Notes under the pieces: model-generated
The model's database searches: none
Told to the model about the DNA's origin: nothing
The model's input: only the letters and a program-made list of their open reading frames with translations
Position numbers and translations under genes: made by a program
Part shown: positions 42,858 to 51,227 of the stretch, in pieces
Numbering within the stretch: the first letter of the stretch is position 1
Layout of the letters: each line of letters starts with the position of its first letter
Origin: Phycisphaerales bacterium
Lineage (GTDB): Bacteria; Planctomycetota; Phycisphaerae; Phycisphaerales; UBA1924
Assembly: GCA_029260295.1 (NCBI GenBank)
Contig: JAJDDN010000002.1
Coordinates: 124,001 to 188,000 of the forward strand
Reading direction: 5' to 3'
Length of the DNA stretch: 64,000 nucleotides

Positions 42858-45813
42858 AATCATCGGTCACCAGTGATCCCGGGTCACCGCCGCCAGCTCC
42901 AAAGCTCTCAGGGATCCCCGGCGATGTCACCGCCTCCCCACGCTTCTCCCGATCAGCAACCAGCAAGTTCAAGTCCAAAAGCTGCTGCAGCAGGTCTTCC
43001 TTCGGGTCAAACCCATACGCCCGCATAACCGCCGCATCGAGCGCAGCATGAGCATCCTTGAGCGGGTTCTTGCCGGGAAGTTCGAGCGTCCGGTACAACG
43101 CCCGAAGCCCACCCTTCATCTTGGGCAGATGCTCATCGCGGAGCCCCCGAATAACACGCCCGGCCTCGGCAACAGCAACAATGTCCGCGTTGGTCGGAGA
43201 CTGCGGCCAAGGGAAAGTGTTGAATACAGATTCGGGAGTATATCGAAAATCACTCTTCATCTTTGAGCATTTTGTGATAAACCAGAGCCAATGTTGTGCG
43301 CCTTGAAGGATGCCAAAACTGTAGTCATCATCAAATGTAAAAACAGTCAGCGTTTTGTCGGGGCGTATCGAACGAGACACGAAACAAAAAACAGGTCGCT
43401 TCGTGACTTCTGGACAAGCGATGTACCGATCCGCTAGGCCGATCGCTTCCCACAGTTCTCCACGAGCCCGAAAGTGACGCCACCATGACTGAAGCCAAGT
43501 TTGATCCTGCCCCTTATCTTTTCCTGTTTTTTCTTTTTCTTTCGCCGCCTTATTCTCGATGTGTGGCAAGACCACTGACCGAACACGCTCGAATGGCTGC
43601 GTGAATATCGAGGACTCCAAACTGTCACGCGATCCAAAATCAATAATCCACTCGTCAGGTGCAACTTTTGTGAGCATTTTCTGAGCGACAAGATATGGCG
43701 AAAGAACCGACGAGTTTGCTGCATCGTGATTTAGCATTGATGCAGCTTCTCTAGGTTGAAGTCGGAAGCCAGCATGCCGTGGGTACTGACCGTTATATAC
43801 AACCTGCTTAATCGTGTTCGATTGAATTACGATTGCACCAGCTACATCGACCCGATCACTGAGAGCAGAGTTGATCGAATCTGCATCCCGGTAGGTCAGT
43901 TCGTACGACTTATCCTTCCGCACACCACGCTTCCCCCTGGTCTTAACACCCGCCTTCGACTTCTTCCCGCTGCGCGGCTCCGCCTTCACCCACAGTCGCC
44001 GTTTGTCAGAAACAAGCAACTCATCACCCGCCGCCTCGGGCTCCCTCGTCTTGACCCAGTTGGCGATCGACACATGCACATTCGCCTCGCCAGACCACGG
44101 CTGATTATCAACAGCATCAACAATCACACCCGAAGCAACAACATGATCAAGCCCACCCACACGGCTCTTGTTATTCCGGATATTCTGCGTGCCCACAAGC
44201 CCGCCACGCCCGGCGACGGGGTCGTCGGGTGTGCATTCGGGCAGATTGTCGTGGGTTCGCCGGATCCAGTAAACGCAGTAGTCCGCCATGCCGGGAATAT
44301 CAGGATAGAGCTTGCGCACCGCGTTGACATAGTCCGGCCCATGCTCGGGCTTGAGCCGCTTGGCCCCCAAAAACGGCGGATTCCCGATGATGACATCGAC
44401 CTCAGGCCAAGGCGTGCGAATCGGATCCGAGCCATCATCCGGAAAAGTGATGAGTGCGTCGGTAGCAATAAAGTTGTCATCAAGATTATCAAGCGGCAGC
44501 GCGGGCTCCTCAATGTGCAACTCGTCAATCGCGAGTTTACGCGCAATCATCAGCGTCACCTTGGCGAGTTCCACGGCAAATGGATTAATGTCCATGCCAA
44601 AGAACTGGCGAGCGGTGACGCGCCCGAACATCGGCGTCTTGTCCGACGACGCCTCCTGAATCGCTTCGATGAGTTTGCTCTCGATGCGTTTGAGTTCGCG
44701 ATACGCAAGGTAGAGAAAGTTGCCCGAGCCGCAAGCGGGATCAAGGACGGTGTAGTTCTGAAGCCGCTGGTGCAGCCGGTTGAGATTCTCGACGGGCTTG
44801 GCCCCATTGGCGGTGCGTTCGATGATCGCTTCCCAAGGATCGGTGATGGTTGGCTTGACGATCTTAAGAATGTCGAGTTGGCTTGTGAAGTGGGCACCAA
44901 AGGCATGCCGTTCTTCTTTGTTGAGCGAGTGCTCGAAAATAGTGCCGAAGATTTCTGGCCGAACTTTCGACCAGTCTTTCTTCGCGCCCTCGATCAGGTG
45001 GTGGACCTCGGCGGGCAGGAGTTCGATCGCCGCTGAATGCGCAAAGAGCCCGCCATTAAAGTATTTGACCCCCTTGTAGCGGCCATCGCTGACGCCGCCC
45101 TCTGTATTCATCGCGGCAAAGAGCCCATTGAGCAAATCGTATGAGCGCGCCGGAGAATCACATTCTTCAAGCAGCCGGAACACAAAGTTGTGATCAAGCA
45201 GTTCGATGTCCTCGGCAAACAGAGCAACAAGCATCTGAAGCACGAACCGTTGGGCCTTGGGCTGCTCGATGCCCCGCTCGGTGAGCGACTTAAAAACCTC
45301 CGCAAGATGATCGGCGGCCTCTCGGGTCACGGTCTCATGATCATCACCAAAGACAGGATCTTCGCCCGTGGGGAACAAGAAAGCGAGGGTGTTATACCGA
45401 TCAGGAAGAGATTCAAGAGCAACCTTATCAACCGGGACAAGGATGTCATTGTTGAAATCAAAGATCCAAAACTCATCGAAGTTGCACAGGATGCAATACG
45501 CAGGACGATGCCCAGCAAGCCCAACCCAATAATCAAGCATCTGCTGGACATGCTTTGCCAGCGGTTCGCCCCGCTTTTTCATCTCAATGAGAACGGTCTC
45601 TTCCCATACAAGATCAGCAAACCCGATGCCCTTCCGTCCCGAGCGACGAACCCGTTCTTCAAAGACAGCACCAGCTTCCTTCGCCCCGGCATGACCATAC
45701 GCCACAAACAGGCGATCAAGAAATGTTTGGGCTTCGCCTTTCTCGTCCCCGCTGATGTGTTGTGCACACCAGCCAACAAACTGCTTTATCCGATCAATTC
45801 GATGAATAGACAT
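42835..45813 (-). CDS. MmeI-like type IIL restriction-modification enzyme
   Basis: 992 residues combining both activities. N-terminal nuclease: FADLVWEETVLIEMKKRG, giving D67...E77-x-K79 of a PD-(D/E)XK site. A helical spacer follows, then an adenine-specific N6 methyltransferase: motif I DPACGSGNFLYLAY near residue 359, then FGMDINPFAVELAK and motif IV IGNPPF near 476. A target-recognition region and a helical C-terminus follow. MmeI relatives have the same layout, methylating one strand and cutting at a fixed distance from the site. No separate subunits are nearby, consistent with a single-chain system. Bracketed by palindromic-element arrays on both sides. Confidence 0.88.
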   Translation of the reverse strand: MSIHRIDRIKQFVGWCAQHISGDEKGEAQTFLDRLFVAYGHAGAKEAGAVFEERVRRSGRKGIGFADLVWEETVLIEMKKRGEPLAKHVQQMLDYWVGLAGHRPAYCILCNFDEFWIFDFNNDILVPVDKVALESLPDRYNTLAFLFPTGEDPVFGDDHETVTREAADHLAEVFKSLTERGIEQPKAQRFVLQMLVALFAEDIELLDHNFVFRLLEECDSPARSYDLLNGLFAAMNTEGGVSDGRYKGVKYFNGGLFAHSAAIELLPAEVHHLIEGAKKDWSKVRPEIFGTIFEHSLNKEERHAFGAHFTSQLDILKIVKPTITDPWEAIIERTANGAKPVENLNRLHQRLQNYTVLDPACGSGNFLYLAYRELKRIESKLIEAIQEASSDKTPMFGRVTARQFFGMDINPFAVELAKVTLMIARKLAIDELHIEEPALPLDNLDDNFIATDALITFPDDGSDPIRTPWPEVDVIIGNPPFLGAKRLKPEHGPDYVNAVRKLYPDIPGMADYCVYWIRRTHDNLPECTPDDPVAGRGGLVGTQNIRNNKSRVGGLDHVVASGVIVDAVDNQPWSGEANVHVSIANWVKTREPEAAGDELLVSDKRRLWVKAEPRSGKKSKAGVKTRGKRGVRKDKSYELTYRDADSINSALSDRVDVAGAIVIQSNTIKQVVYNGQYPRHAGFRLQPREAASMLNHDAANSSVLSPYLVAQKMLTKVAPDEWIIDFGSRDSLESSIFTQPFERVRSVVLPHIENKAAKEKEKTGKDKGQDQTWLQSWWRHFRARGELWEAIGLADRYIACPEVTKRPVFCFVSRSIRPDKTLTVFTFDDDYSFGILQGAQHWLWFITKCSKMKSDFRYTPESVFNTFPWPQSPTNADIVAVAEAGRVIRGLRDEHLPKMKGGLRALYRTLELPGKNPLKDAHAALDAAVMRAYGFDPKEDLLQQLLDLNLLVADREKRGEAVTSPGIPESFGAGGGDPGSLVTDDCIKPPAI

Positions 45814-45835
45814 ATCGCTAGCATAGCCGAATGCC

Positions 45836-46273
45836 GGGTGCCATGTAGGTGCCGTCTTCGGCCGGGTGCCCCGACCCGCCGTCTTCGGCGCGTCGGGTCT
45901 TACTTACCTATCCGCCGGGTGCCATGTAGGTGCCGTCTTCGGCTCCTGCATGTCTTCCTCTACTACCCAGAAATCACCGACCCAATCGCACTCGGTAGAC
46001 ACGCCGGGTGCCCTGCTTACGCGCAGCTTAAGCAGGTCTTCATCCACACCCACCCATAATCACCGCCGGGTGCCCCGACCCGCCATCTTCGGCGCGTCGG
46101 GTCTTACTTACCTATCCGAAATCACCGACCCAATCGCACTCGGTAGACACGCACACTCAAGCTCAAACACCCGAGCAGCCGGGTGCCCCGACCCGCCATC
46201 TTCGGCGCGTCGGGTCTTACTTACCTATCCGCCGGGTGCCATGTAGGTGCCGTCTTCGGCTCCTGCATGTCTT
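45836..46273 (+). repeat. Array of seven palindromic elements with purN 3'-end copies
   Basis: Fills the 466 bp gap between the R-M gene and purN. Elements: 45836-45862 (half element), 45864-45901, 45917-45956, 46006-46040, 46068-46105, 46181-46218, 46234-46273. Three stem types alternate: CATGTAGG, CCGACCCG and CCTGCTTACGC. Between them sit partial copies of the purN 3' end at 45957-46002 and 46118-46179 (62 bp). The blocks 45862-46002 and 46179-46320 are near-identical over 140 bp. Confidence 0.9.
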
Positions 46274-46279
46274 CCTCTA

Positions 46280-46888
46280 CTACCCAGAAATCACCGACCC
46301 AATCGCACTCGGTAGACACGCACACTCAAGCTCAAACACCCGAGCAGCGACATCCTCCGCCGAATCATCCCCCGACACCGGGCACCGCCGCTGCTCGATG
46401 ATCGTCCCACGATCAAACGCCTCGTCGGCAAAGTGAACCGTACACCCCGTCTCAAAAATCTCCCCCCGCCCCGCCGCCGCAACAACCGCCCGGTGAACCT
46501 TCATCCCGTGCATCCCCGCCCCCCCAAAGTCAGGCAGCAACGCCGGATGAATATTGATCACCCTCCCCCGAACCAAATCAGTAATCGGCACAAGTTTCAG
46601 ATACCCCGCCAGAATCACCCAATCAATCCCATACTCCCCGCACACCCGATCGAGTTCATCCCCGCCAATCCCGCCATCGCATACCATCGCCGGGATCCCC
46701 GCGGCTTTGGCTTTCTCCACCCCAACACACGCCCGCGACCCCACCACCACCGCGATCTGAGCATCAAGCTCACCGCGATCGATAGACGCAATCAAGTTAT
46801 CAAGCGTCCGCCCCGACCCCGACAACAAAATCGCCAGATTTACTTTTCGCTCACCCACCGTCCGAGTCCCGGCAAGACTCCGGATCAT
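46280..46888 (-). CDS. purN: Phosphoribosylglycinamide formyltransferase
   Basis: Third step of purine synthesis: formyl transfer from 10-formyl-THF to GAR. 202 residues from 46888. Motifs: NLAILLSGSGRTLDNLI (GAR phosphate loop), VILAGYLKLVP, and the catalytic NIHPALLPDFGGAGMHG (Asn, His), followed by GCTVHFADEAFDRGTI with the catalytic Asp. The start overlaps the thioesterase gene by 38 bp. The last 20 or so codons have been copied into the array downstream. Confidence 0.93.
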   Translation of the reverse strand: MIRSLAGTRTVGERKVNLAILLSGSGRTLDNLIASIDRGELDAQIAVVVGSRACVGVEKAKAAGIPAMVCDGGIGGDELDRVCGEYGIDWVILAGYLKLVPITDLVRGRVINIHPALLPDFGGAGMHGMKVHRAVVAAAGRGEIFETGCTVHFADEAFDRGTIIEQRRCPVSGDDSAEDVAARVFELECACLPSAIGSVISG

Positions 46889-47297
46889 GAGCACACTCCG
46901 CAAACGGATACGGCTTCCCGTCACGCATCCCCACAAGCGTCATATTGGCCGTCGTCACATGCACCGTCTCGTGCGAATGGAACCGCTCGGCGCTCACCTC
47001 AATCCGCACATCGAGCGAGGTCCGCCCAAGCCGCGTCGTATAGGTGTAGTAGCTCACAATATCCCCCACATGCACCGGCGCATGGAACTCAACGCGATCC
47101 ATCGCCGCCGTCACCCACGCCATGTCCGCATGCCGGCGCGCCTCCACAAACCCCGCCTGGTCAATATAGCTCAGAATAATCCCACCAAAGATCGTCCCAT
47201 ACGGATTCGTCTCCCGAGGCATCGCCACCACCCGCATCGCAATCACCGGCTCACTCAACGCCCCCTCAGGTTTGGCATGGTGCTTCTCAAAGCTCAT
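46851..47297 (-). CDS. Acyl-CoA thioesterase, hotdog fold
   Basis: 148 residues from 47297 with GGAG 8 bp upstream. YciA-like acyl-CoA thioesterase: MRVVAMPRETNPYGTIFGGIILSYIDQAGFVEA, with the catalytic Asp in the SYIDQAG helix, then VTAAMDRVEFHAPVHVGDIV. Acts on medium- to long-chain acyl-CoA in characterised relatives; substrate here unknown. Between coaD and purN on the same strand, so probably in one transcription unit with them. Confidence 0.9.
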   Translation of the reverse strand: MSFEKHHAKPEGALSEPVIAMRVVAMPRETNPYGTIFGGIILSYIDQAGFVEARRHADMAWVTAAMDRVEFHAPVHVGDIVSYYTYTTRLGRTSLDVRIEVSAERFHSHETVHVTTANMTLVGMRDGKPYPFAECAHDPESCRDSDGG

Positions 47298-47357
47298 CGA
47301 CAATCTCCACTTCTGTGCGCACAATCATTGCAGTAAGCAATCACAAACCCAATCCAT

Positions 47358-47912
47358 TCACTCCGGCGGACCATCCGCCGAAAACGATCCCAATTGTTCC
47401 ACGTGGAACAATTTCAGCCGATCAAAAACCGCCCCCGGCACATACCGCTCCACCACCGACTCCCAACCCACCGGCCCAATCATGCCCTTGACAAAGCTGG
47501 AACTCAGTTCGCACAAACTCCGCGGCGGCATGAGAAAAACGGTGGTCAGATCTGGATTCAGATCCGAGTTGACATACCGCATGCCTCGCTCGTATTGGTA
47601 GTCGTCCTCATGGCGAATACCACGGATGACGAATCCGGCATGGACCCGTTTGGCGTAGTGGGCGAGGAACTCGTTCTGGATGGAGGCAACTTTGACATTG
47701 TCGTGCCGGGCAGCAATTTCTTCGAGCCATGCGATTCGTTCTTCGATTTCGAAGGTGTACTCTTTTTCGGGGTGCTTGGCTACGGCGATGATGAGCTCGT
47801 CAAAAAGATGGGCACCTTGTTCGATCATCCAGATGTGGCCGTTGGTTGGGGGGTCGAAGCTGCCGGCGTAGACGGCTCGGCCGTTCATTTTGCCGTTTGT
47901 GGGGGCGGTCAT
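47358..47912 (-). CDS. coaD: Pantetheine-phosphate adenylyltransferase
   Basis: 184 residues; transfers AMP from ATP to 4'-phosphopantetheine in CoA synthesis. Start at 47912, with a perfect AGGAGG 8 bp upstream and a 4 bp overlap with the purQ stop. Motifs: YAGSFDPPTNGHIWMI (T/HxGH), VIRGIRHEDDYQYERGMRYVN (ISSTKVR-like loop region). The family usually ends about 160 residues; here a C-terminal tail of about 20 residues follows, and the codons for FHVEQ within it form the parS-like palindrome. The tail is probably dispensable for catalysis. Confidence 0.93.
   Translation of the reverse strand: MTAPTNGKMNGRAVYAGSFDPPTNGHIWMIEQGAHLFDELIIAVAKHPEKEYTFEIEERIAWLEEIAARHDNVKVASIQNEFLAHYAKRVHAGFVIRGIRHEDDYQYERGMRYVNSDLNPDLTTVFLMPPRSLCELSSSFVKGMIGPVGWESVVERYVPGAVFDRLKLFHVEQLGSFSADGPPE
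47392..47413. promoter_or_regulatory. parS-like centromere site inside coaD
   Basis: The 16-mer TGTTCCACGTGGAACA at 47395-47410 sits in a perfect 22 bp palindrome. It equals the chromosomal parS sequence known from Pseudomonas and differs from the B. subtilis consensus TGTTNCACGTGAAACA at one position. ParB binds such sites to load SMC and segregate the origin region. Confidence 0.8.
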
Positions 47913-48700
47913 ACTGCGGCCTCCTGATTTTTCACGGCGTTGACGGCACTGGTGAAGATGCTGAGGCCGGGGGTTGGGCCGGATTTGGTTTTTGGGTCTA
48001 GGCGGGTGGCGAATGGGTGGCGGTTCCAGTCGAGCATCCGTTCTGGGTGGGGCATGAGGCCGAAGACTAATCCTGTAGGATCGCAGATGGCGGCGATGCG
48101 GTCGTGGGAGCCGTTGATGTTTTGGGCGTAGCGGAGGGGCACGAGGTTGGGGTTTATTTCGTAGTTGTCCTTGAGGACGAGCCTGCCCTCGGCATGGGCG
48201 TGGGGGAATCGGCACACTTCTGGGTCGGTGAAGGATTTGAGTTCTTGGGTCCAGACACAGTTTGTGGATTGGTTGACTTCCATGACGGACCAGTCGTCGA
48301 TGAAGTGGCCTTGCTCGTTTTGGGCGAGGGCGATTGTGGGTTCGTTGTCGTCGGTGTCTCCGGGGAGGAGACCGAGTTGGACGAGGACTTGGAAGCCATT
48401 GCAGATGCCGATGATTGGGACGCCTCGGGCGACGGCGGCTTTGAGTTCTGGGAGGAGGTGTTTGCGTGCGTGCATGGCTTTGATTCGTCCTGAGGCGATG
48501 TCGTCGCCGTAGGAGAAGCCGCCGGGGAATCCGATGAGGTCGTAGGATTGGAGGAGGGTTGGGTCTTCGCAGAGGGCGTCGAGGTGGATTGAATGGGGGG
48601 TTGCGCCAGCCATGGAGAAGGCGCGGACGAGCTCGGCGTCGCTGTTGGTGCCTGCGGTGCGGATGACGAGGGCCCTTGGGGGGTTGGGGGGGGTGGTCAT
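47909..48700 (-). CDS. purQ: Phosphoribosylformylglycinamidine synthase, subunit PurQ
   Basis: Glutaminase subunit that supplies ammonia to PurL in the fourth step of purine synthesis. 263 residues from 48700. Class I amidotransferase motifs: FPGGFSYGDDIASG, the nucleophile Cys in GICNGFQVLVQLGLLPG, and GLMPHPERMLD with the His and Glu of the triad. The small PurS and the large PurL are not in the window. Overlaps coaD by 4 bp. Confidence 0.94.
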   Translation of the reverse strand: MTTPPNPPRALVIRTAGTNSDAELVRAFSMAGATPHSIHLDALCEDPTLLQSYDLIGFPGGFSYGDDIASGRIKAMHARKHLLPELKAAVARGVPIIGICNGFQVLVQLGLLPGDTDDNEPTIALAQNEQGHFIDDWSVMEVNQSTNCVWTQELKSFTDPEVCRFPHAHAEGRLVLKDNYEINPNLVPLRYAQNINGSHDRIAAICDPTGLVFGLMPHPERMLDWNRHPFATRLDPKTKSGPTPGLSIFTSAVNAVKNQEAAV

Positions 48701-48728
48701 GTGGGGATGGTAGGTGTGTGGGGGGAGG

Positions 48729-49087
48729 AAGATCGTGCTCTTAGAAGACCAAGAGCACGGCACCGGAGACAAAGAGAAAAAGAGAAGTCAGGGGGTGGAA
48801 GAAAGAATTGAGGACAAGAAGCCCTCACCCCGGCCCTCTCCCTGGGGGATAGGGAGGAAGAAAGGAGAGACGAATGTAGGGAGGAAAGAGGAGAGTTGGG
48901 AGCCCTCACCCCGGCCCTCTCCCATCAGAATGGGAGAGGGAGGAAGAGAAGATCGTGCTCTTGCAAAGCCAAGAGCACGGCACCGGGCCTTGGAAGGGGA
49001 AGACACGGCTTGCCGAAGACGGTCAAGCCGTGGCACCCGACAAATCGAAGACCCGAAGGAGGATAAGAATCCTCCGACGGGCCACCC
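48729..49087 (-). repeat. Four palindromic elements plus two R3 repeats
   Basis: Fills most of the 446 bp divergent gap upstream of purQ and of the DUF1015 gene. PE copies: 48729-48766 and 48949-48987 (arms CGTGCTCTT / AAGAGCACG, with different loops), 49000-49038 (ACGGCTTG / CAAGCCGT, core GCCGAAGACGG), 49048-49087 (arms CCCG/CGGG and GGAGG/CCTCC). R3 copies at 48832-48856 and 48903-48940 (CCCTCACCCCGGCCCTCTCCC). Confidence 0.85.
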
Positions 49088-49146
49088 GGAGAATGCTGGG
49101 TGTCTGGCGTATAATCGTGGGAGTGATTTTTTGAAAGGACTTTGCT

Positions 49147-50484
49147 ATGCCTGCAGTTTTTCCGTTTCATGCCGTTGAGTACAACCAGGGTTCGGGCGAT
49201 GTCTCGGCAGTGATCGCGCCTCCATACGATGTGCTTGATATTTCCCAGAAGCAGGCGTTGCTTGATGGGCACGGGAGCAATATTGTCGGGATTGATCTGC
49301 CTCATGTGCCGGCGAAAGAGCTTGGGCCCAAGGCGGTCTATGCGGCGGCGGGTGAGTCGTATCGTGGGATGCTGGAGAGCGGCGAACTTCGGAAGCGGGC
49401 GACGCCTGCGATGTTTGCGTACCGGCAGTCGTTTGAGTTTGAGGGCAAGCCGTTTGAACGGTGCGGGATGAGCGTGACTGTTGAGACGGTGCCGTTTGGG
49501 GAGCGGGACGGGGGCGGGATCCTCGCGCACGAGCAGACCTTTGGGGGGCCTAAGGAAGACCGCAAGGCGCTGATGGAAGCGACGGCGTGTCAGACTTCGC
49601 CGATCTTTGGGGTGCATCAGGATGCAGAGGGTGTTGCGACGGGGATCGTGCGCGACATCATGGCATCGCGGCCGGCGGATATGACGGCGAAGATTGCTGA
49701 TGGAGTGCTGCAAGAGGTTTGGGCGGTTGATGATGAATCGGCGATCGCGGCGTATCAGGATGCGCTGGCGGGTGAGGACATCTTTGTTGCAGATGGGCAT
49801 CACCGGTATAACACGGCGTTGAACTATTTAGATGAGAAGGGTGATGTCCCTGCTGATCATCCGGCACGACGGACCATGATGGTCTTGGTTTCGATGGCTG
49901 ATCCGGGATTGGCTATTGGGCCTACGCACAGGGTGCTTGGCGGGATGGAGGATTACTCGATTGACGAGTTCCGGAATGCTTCGGCGGGGCTCTTGAATAT
50001 TGAGCCGATTGATAATGACCCGCAGACATTCCTTTCGCAGATGGATGATCTTGCTGAACGCGAGAAGACCAATGTGTTTGGGATTTACGATTACGACACG
50101 GGGCTTTGCTTCGCGGCTTGGCCGACGATGAAGGATCCGTTGCAGGAAAAATTCCCTGATCAGTCTGAGGCGTGGCGGCATCTTGATGTGGCGATTATCC
50201 AGCACTTGATCGTGGATGAGATTTGTTCGCCTGAGTTGAATGGGGGGGAGCCGGTGAAGTGGGCGTTCCCGCATTCGATTGATGAGGTGCTTGCGATTGG
50301 GCGCGGGGATGTGACGGGGAGTTCTATTGCGGGTGGTGGCAAGGCGCAGGTGGCGATTATTGTTCGGCCTACGCCTTTGTCTGCGGTGCGTGATGTTTCG
50401 AGGGCGGGGGAGTTGATGCCTCAGAAGTCGACCTTCTTTTATCCGAAGTTGGCTACGGGGTTGTGGTTGAATCCATTGGGGTGA
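49147..50484 (+). CDS. DUF1015 family protein
   Basis: 445 residues. Family motifs are clear: VFPFHAVEYNQGSGDVSAVIAPPYDV at the N-terminus, ACQTSPIFGVH, and the conserved FVADGHHRYNTALNYL near residue 217. Members are cytosolic; one archaeal relative is a serine kinase (SerK), and the DGHHRY motif there is part of the active site, but the bacterial function is not settled. AAAGGA precedes the ATG. Isolated between repeat arrays. Confidence 0.85.
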   Translation: MPAVFPFHAVEYNQGSGDVSAVIAPPYDVLDISQKQALLDGHGSNIVGIDLPHVPAKELGPKAVYAAAGESYRGMLESGELRKRATPAMFAYRQSFEFEGKPFERCGMSVTVETVPFGERDGGGILAHEQTFGGPKEDRKALMEATACQTSPIFGVHQDAEGVATGIVRDIMASRPADMTAKIADGVLQEVWAVDDESAIAAYQDALAGEDIFVADGHHRYNTALNYLDEKGDVPADHPARRTMMVLVSMADPGLAIGPTHRVLGGMEDYSIDEFRNASAGLLNIEPIDNDPQTFLSQMDDLAEREKTNVFGIYDYDTGLCFAAWPTMKDPLQEKFPDQSEAWRHLDVAIIQHLIVDEICSPELNGGEPVKWAFPHSIDEVLAIGRGDVTGSSIAGGGKAQVAIIVRPTPLSAVRDVSRAGELMPQKSTFFYPKLATGLWLNPLG

Positions 50485-50509
50485 GGGAAGTACATAGGAG
50501 ACAAGCAGC

Positions 50510-51034
50510 ATGTCTGAACTGATAGTTGAAGGCCCGTTCACAGTTCCATATACAACAAATATGAAAATCAAGAGAGTATCTAAACCTGAGGGGATTTCTT
50601 TCTGGAATACATCAGCGGTTCAACATCTTGCCAACAAACAAGGGTGCTATATTTTCGCAATAAGAGCAGGGCGAGGCTTCACTCCTTGGTATGTCGGAAA
50701 AGCAGGCACAGGAAAGAGAAAGAAGGGGTTTGCTTCCGAAATTTTCACCCCTTCGAAATTGGTCAATTATAATGACGCCCTGCACTCAACAATCAGAGGG
50801 ACACCTGTCATGTTCTTTGTTTCACGAGCAGGAAATAGCCGTGTTATTCCAAATAAAGACATTGCACAAATGGAAACATTTTTAATCCAGAATGCTGTTG
50901 GCAAGAATCCAAATCTCACAAATACCGCAAACACAAAAAATCTACCCAAATGGTCTATTAAGGGCGTTATCCGCAGCAGCCCTGGCAAACCGAAAACTCA
51001 CGAAAAATCCTTTGTTAACATGATGGGAATTTGA
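50510..51034 (+). CDS. GIY-YIG-like nuclease-domain protein, AT-rich singleton
   Basis: 174 residues. Residues 40-60 read GCYIFAIRAG...WYVGKAG, the two strands of a GIY-YIG domain (GCY for GIY, YVG for YIG), followed by a conserved Glu in IAQMETFLIQ and the Asn in NPNLTN, in the order expected for the fold. There is no extra DNA-binding domain. AGGAGAC lies 8 bp before the ATG. Codon use is strikingly AT-rich against DUF1015 and HflX, so it looks recently acquired; palindromic elements follow it at once. Defence or selfish role is inference. Confidence 0.75.
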   Translation: MSELIVEGPFTVPYTTNMKIKRVSKPEGISFWNTSAVQHLANKQGCYIFAIRAGRGFTPWYVGKAGTGKRKKGFASEIFTPSKLVNYNDALHSTIRGTPVMFFVSRAGNSRVIPNKDIAQMETFLIQNAVGKNPNLTNTANTKNLPKWSIKGVIRSSPGKPKTHEKSFVNMMGI

Positions 51035-51057
51035 TTTAGAAGTTTAGTTTTTCTCTT

Positions 51058-51146
51058 GGTGCCCTTACTCACCGTCTTTGGCGCAGTGAGATCTTTTTAT
51101 ATGCAACCGATCCCGACTGCGCCCATGAGGGCGAGTCGGGGCACCC
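51058..51146. repeat. Two inverted palindromic elements (PE family)
   Basis: Copy 1 (51058-51095, +): GGTGCC, arms CTTACTCACC / GCGCAGTGAG, end TCTT. Copy 2 (51108-51146, reverse): arms CCCGACTGCGCC / GGCGAGTCGGG with loop CATGAG, GGCACCC. Directly after the GIY-YIG-like gene. Confidence 0.8.
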
Positions 51147-51159
51147 TGAGAAGAGAAGA

Positions 51160-51220
51160 AAGACCCCCTCCGTCCGCGAAACGCGGACGCCTCCCCCGTC
51201 GGGGCGGGGGAGGGGCAAGA
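51160..51220. repeat. G-rich repeat, family R2
   Basis: GACCCCCTCCGTCCGCG then CGCGGAC hairpin and CCTCCCCCG...CGGGGGAGG stem. Abuts the hflX stop. Confidence 0.8.
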
Positions 51221-51227
51221 GAAGGGA

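Noticed and set aside
43756..45036. Long open frame on the plus strand (426 codons)
   Set aside because: It is antisense to the restriction-modification gene, has no ribosome site and no recognisable domain. Codon bias of the real gene leaves the opposite strand open.
45836..46273. Possible CRISPR array upstream of the restriction-modification gene
   Set aside because: Repeat units differ in sequence and spacing, are palindromes with variable arms, and the sequences between them are copies of the purN end, not unique spacers. No cas genes are present.
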